Below, piece by piece: positions 6,845 to 7,646 of a stretch of 7,646 nt of DNA. The DNA lies in contig JALRGK010000141.1 in assembly GCA_023253415.1 (NCBI GenBank), positions 1-7,646 of the forward strand. Direction: 5' to 3'. Within the stretch, counting starts at the first letter, position 1. Each line of letters opens with the position of its first letter. The translations under genes and the position numbers were made by a program. The stretch is from Rhodocyclaceae bacterium (GTDB lineage: Bacteria; Pseudomonadota; Gammaproteobacteria; Burkholderiales; Rhodocyclaceae). The notes under the pieces were generated by a model. It had not been told where the DNA came from. It was given only the letters and a program-made list of their open reading frames with translations, and did not search any database.

Positions 6845-7135
6845 ATGGGCAAGAAAGCTTCAACAGAATTGGTCGTGCGCCAGCTGGAGCACTCGCTGCA
6901 CATGACGTCGAAAGAAATTGAAGGCCTGGCTCGTAATTCCGCCGTTTGCGATTACGATCTGGGCTTGCTGGATCAAACCAGCATGAAGAAGTGCCTGGCA
7001 GACTCCCTCAAGCTGTTTGTCGAGGAAATCGCCCGCTTCAAAACGAAGAATGGCGCTGCTTACAAGCTAGCCCGCCAGATCTTCTCGAATGCTTACCTGA
7101 ACAATGCAGAGCTGATCGTCAAGGTGGCCGCTTAA
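6845..7135 (+). CDS. Small protein of unknown function (96 residues)
   Basis: I do not recognise this protein. It runs from ATG 6845 to TAA 7133-7135 and begins MGKKASTELVVRQLEHSLHM. No signal peptide, membrane segment or known catalytic motif is visible. It looks mostly alpha-helical and soluble, with amphipathic stretches at about 8-30, 46-67 and 70-95. It is mildly basic (14 Lys/Arg against 11 Asp/Glu) and has two cysteines, Cys35 and Cys50, that do not form a metal-binding pattern. Evidence that it is real: a good GAGGT ribosome site 7 bases upstream, codon use with GC-rich third positions like the neighbours, and a dedicated terminator just after the stop. Terminators on both sides make it an independent single-gene unit, so the neighbours give no hint of function. 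A small regulatory or adaptor protein is possible but only a guess. Confidence 0.8.
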   Translation: MGKKASTELVVRQLEHSLHMTSKEIEGLARNSAVCDYDLGLLDQTSMKKCLADSLKLFVEEIARFKTKNGAAYKLARQIFSNAYLNNAELIVKVAA

Positions 7136-7157
7136 GTTTTACAGCGCTTCCGAGATC

Positions 7158-7200
7158 AAACAAACGCCCGTGCAGTTTCTACTGCCGGGCGTTTTGTTTT
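7158..7200. terminator. Long, probably bidirectional terminator between the orphan gene and rlmD
   Basis: A long hairpin lies between two convergent genes. The lower stem ACGCCCG (7164-7170) pairs with CGGGCGT (7186-7192). After a single unpaired T at 7171 an upper stem GCAGT (7172-7176) pairs with ACTGC (7181-7185) around a TTCT loop. The outer flanks are A-rich on the left and T-rich on the right (TTTTGTTTT, 7192-7200), which extends the pairing. The left A-rich flank gives T-rich sequence on the other strand, so it can serve both the orphan gene and rlmD. Confidence 0.88.
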
Positions 7201-7220
7201 ATCGCTGGTAGATCTCTGGA

Positions 7221-7646
7221 TTACGGACGTTGAAATAGCGCAATGGATTCAACGTGCGCCGTATGCGGGAACATGTTGGCAATACCCGCCCCCATCAGCC
7301 GATAGCCTTTTACGTTCACCAGCACCCCGGCATCGCGCGCCAGGGTCGCCGGGTTACACGAGACATACACAATGGTGTGCGGGGCGTTGCCACGCACCTG
7401 CTCTGCATCCGGGAGCGCTTTCACCAGTTCCAGCGCCCCTTCTCGAGGTGGATCAATCAACATACGATCCAGCGAGCCCAACCGTTCCATGACGGGCAGG
7501 CAATCCAGGAACAGGTTAGCGGCAAAGAAACTGGTGTTTGCGTTCAAATCATTGCGTGCGGCATTTTCAGCAGCGCGTTTGACGAGTGCGTCGCTCCCTT
7601 CGACACCCACCACATGGGCACCACTACGGGCGATCGGTAGCGTGAA
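7221..7646 (-). CDS. rlmD: 23S rRNA (uracil-1939-C5)-methyltransferase RlmD, C-terminal part
   Basis: SAM-dependent methyltransferase of the TrmA/RumA family; RlmD methylates U1939 of 23S rRNA to 5-methyluridine. Only the last 141 residues are in the window; the frame stays open to base 7646, so the TRAM domain, iron-sulfur cluster cysteines and most of the catalytic domain lie to the right. The visible part starts in SAM-binding motif I (FTLPIAR....VVGVEGS), continues with NAARNDLNA and the DPPREG motif, then VYVSCNPATLARD with the catalytic Cys nucleophile, and ends in MFPHTAHVESIALF with the general-base Glu. Stop is TAA at 7223-7221. RlmD is preferred over RlmC or TrmA because of the NPATLARD and FPHTAHVE wording typical of this subgroup, but that choice rests on memory of the families. 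It converges on the orphan gene across a shared terminator. Confidence 0.93.
   Translation of the reverse strand, partial: FTLPIARSGAHVVGVEGSDALVKRAAENAARNDLNANTSFFAANLFLDCLPVMERLGSLDRMLIDPPREGALELVKALPDAEQVRGNAPHTIVYVSCNPATLARDAGVLVNVKGYRLMGAGIANMFPHTAHVESIALFQRP

Noticed and set aside
6736..6921. 61-codon plus-strand frame starting before the orphan gene
   Set aside because: No ribosome site, poor codon use, and it overlaps the better-supported 96-residue gene in another frame.

Overview
The window is an ordinary chromosomal housekeeping region of a Gram-negative proteobacterium. lpxH (lipid A synthesis), a DnaK tail of the form DVVDAEF..EVKDKK and rlmD together point to Beta- or Gammaproteobacteria. 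The exact genus cannot be read from the sequence. Coding density is high, no stretch over 300 bases lacks a gene, and there are no RNA genes, insertion sequences, CRISPR arrays or phage genes that I can see.

Layout from left to right. Bases 1-699 are the 3' part of dnaK (+). It is followed by a tandem-hairpin intrinsic terminator and then a complete dnaJ (786-1928, +). Converging on dnaJ is a minus-strand pair: cysS (4555-3167) followed, with an 8-base overlap, by a 12-helix MFS transporter (3174-1951). A short divergent promoter region (4556-4661) separates cysS from the plus-strand pair ppiB (4662-5159) and lpxH (5156-5905), which share an ATGA overlap. Next come a promoter and a YccA-like Bax-inhibitor-1 family membrane protein (5985-6680) with its own strong terminator. 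A 96-residue protein of unknown function (6845-7135) stands alone between two terminators. Finally, the C-terminal part of rlmD (7646-7221, minus) runs off the right edge.

How the genes relate. DnaK and DnaJ are the chaperone and co-chaperone of one protein-folding machine. PpiB is a cytoplasmic proline isomerase and CysS charges tRNA-Cys. LpxH makes lipid X for the outer membrane. The YccA-like protein belongs to a family that modulates the membrane protease FtsH. RlmD methylates 23S rRNA. The divergent cysS / ppiB-lpxH arrangement is the same as in E. coli, as I recall it, which supports these calls.

I found no convincing new multi-gene system. The points most worth a second look are the orphan 96-residue gene, the terminator separating dnaK from dnaJ, the pyrimidine-rich SD-less cysS leader with a nearby palindrome, and the start site of the MFS gene.
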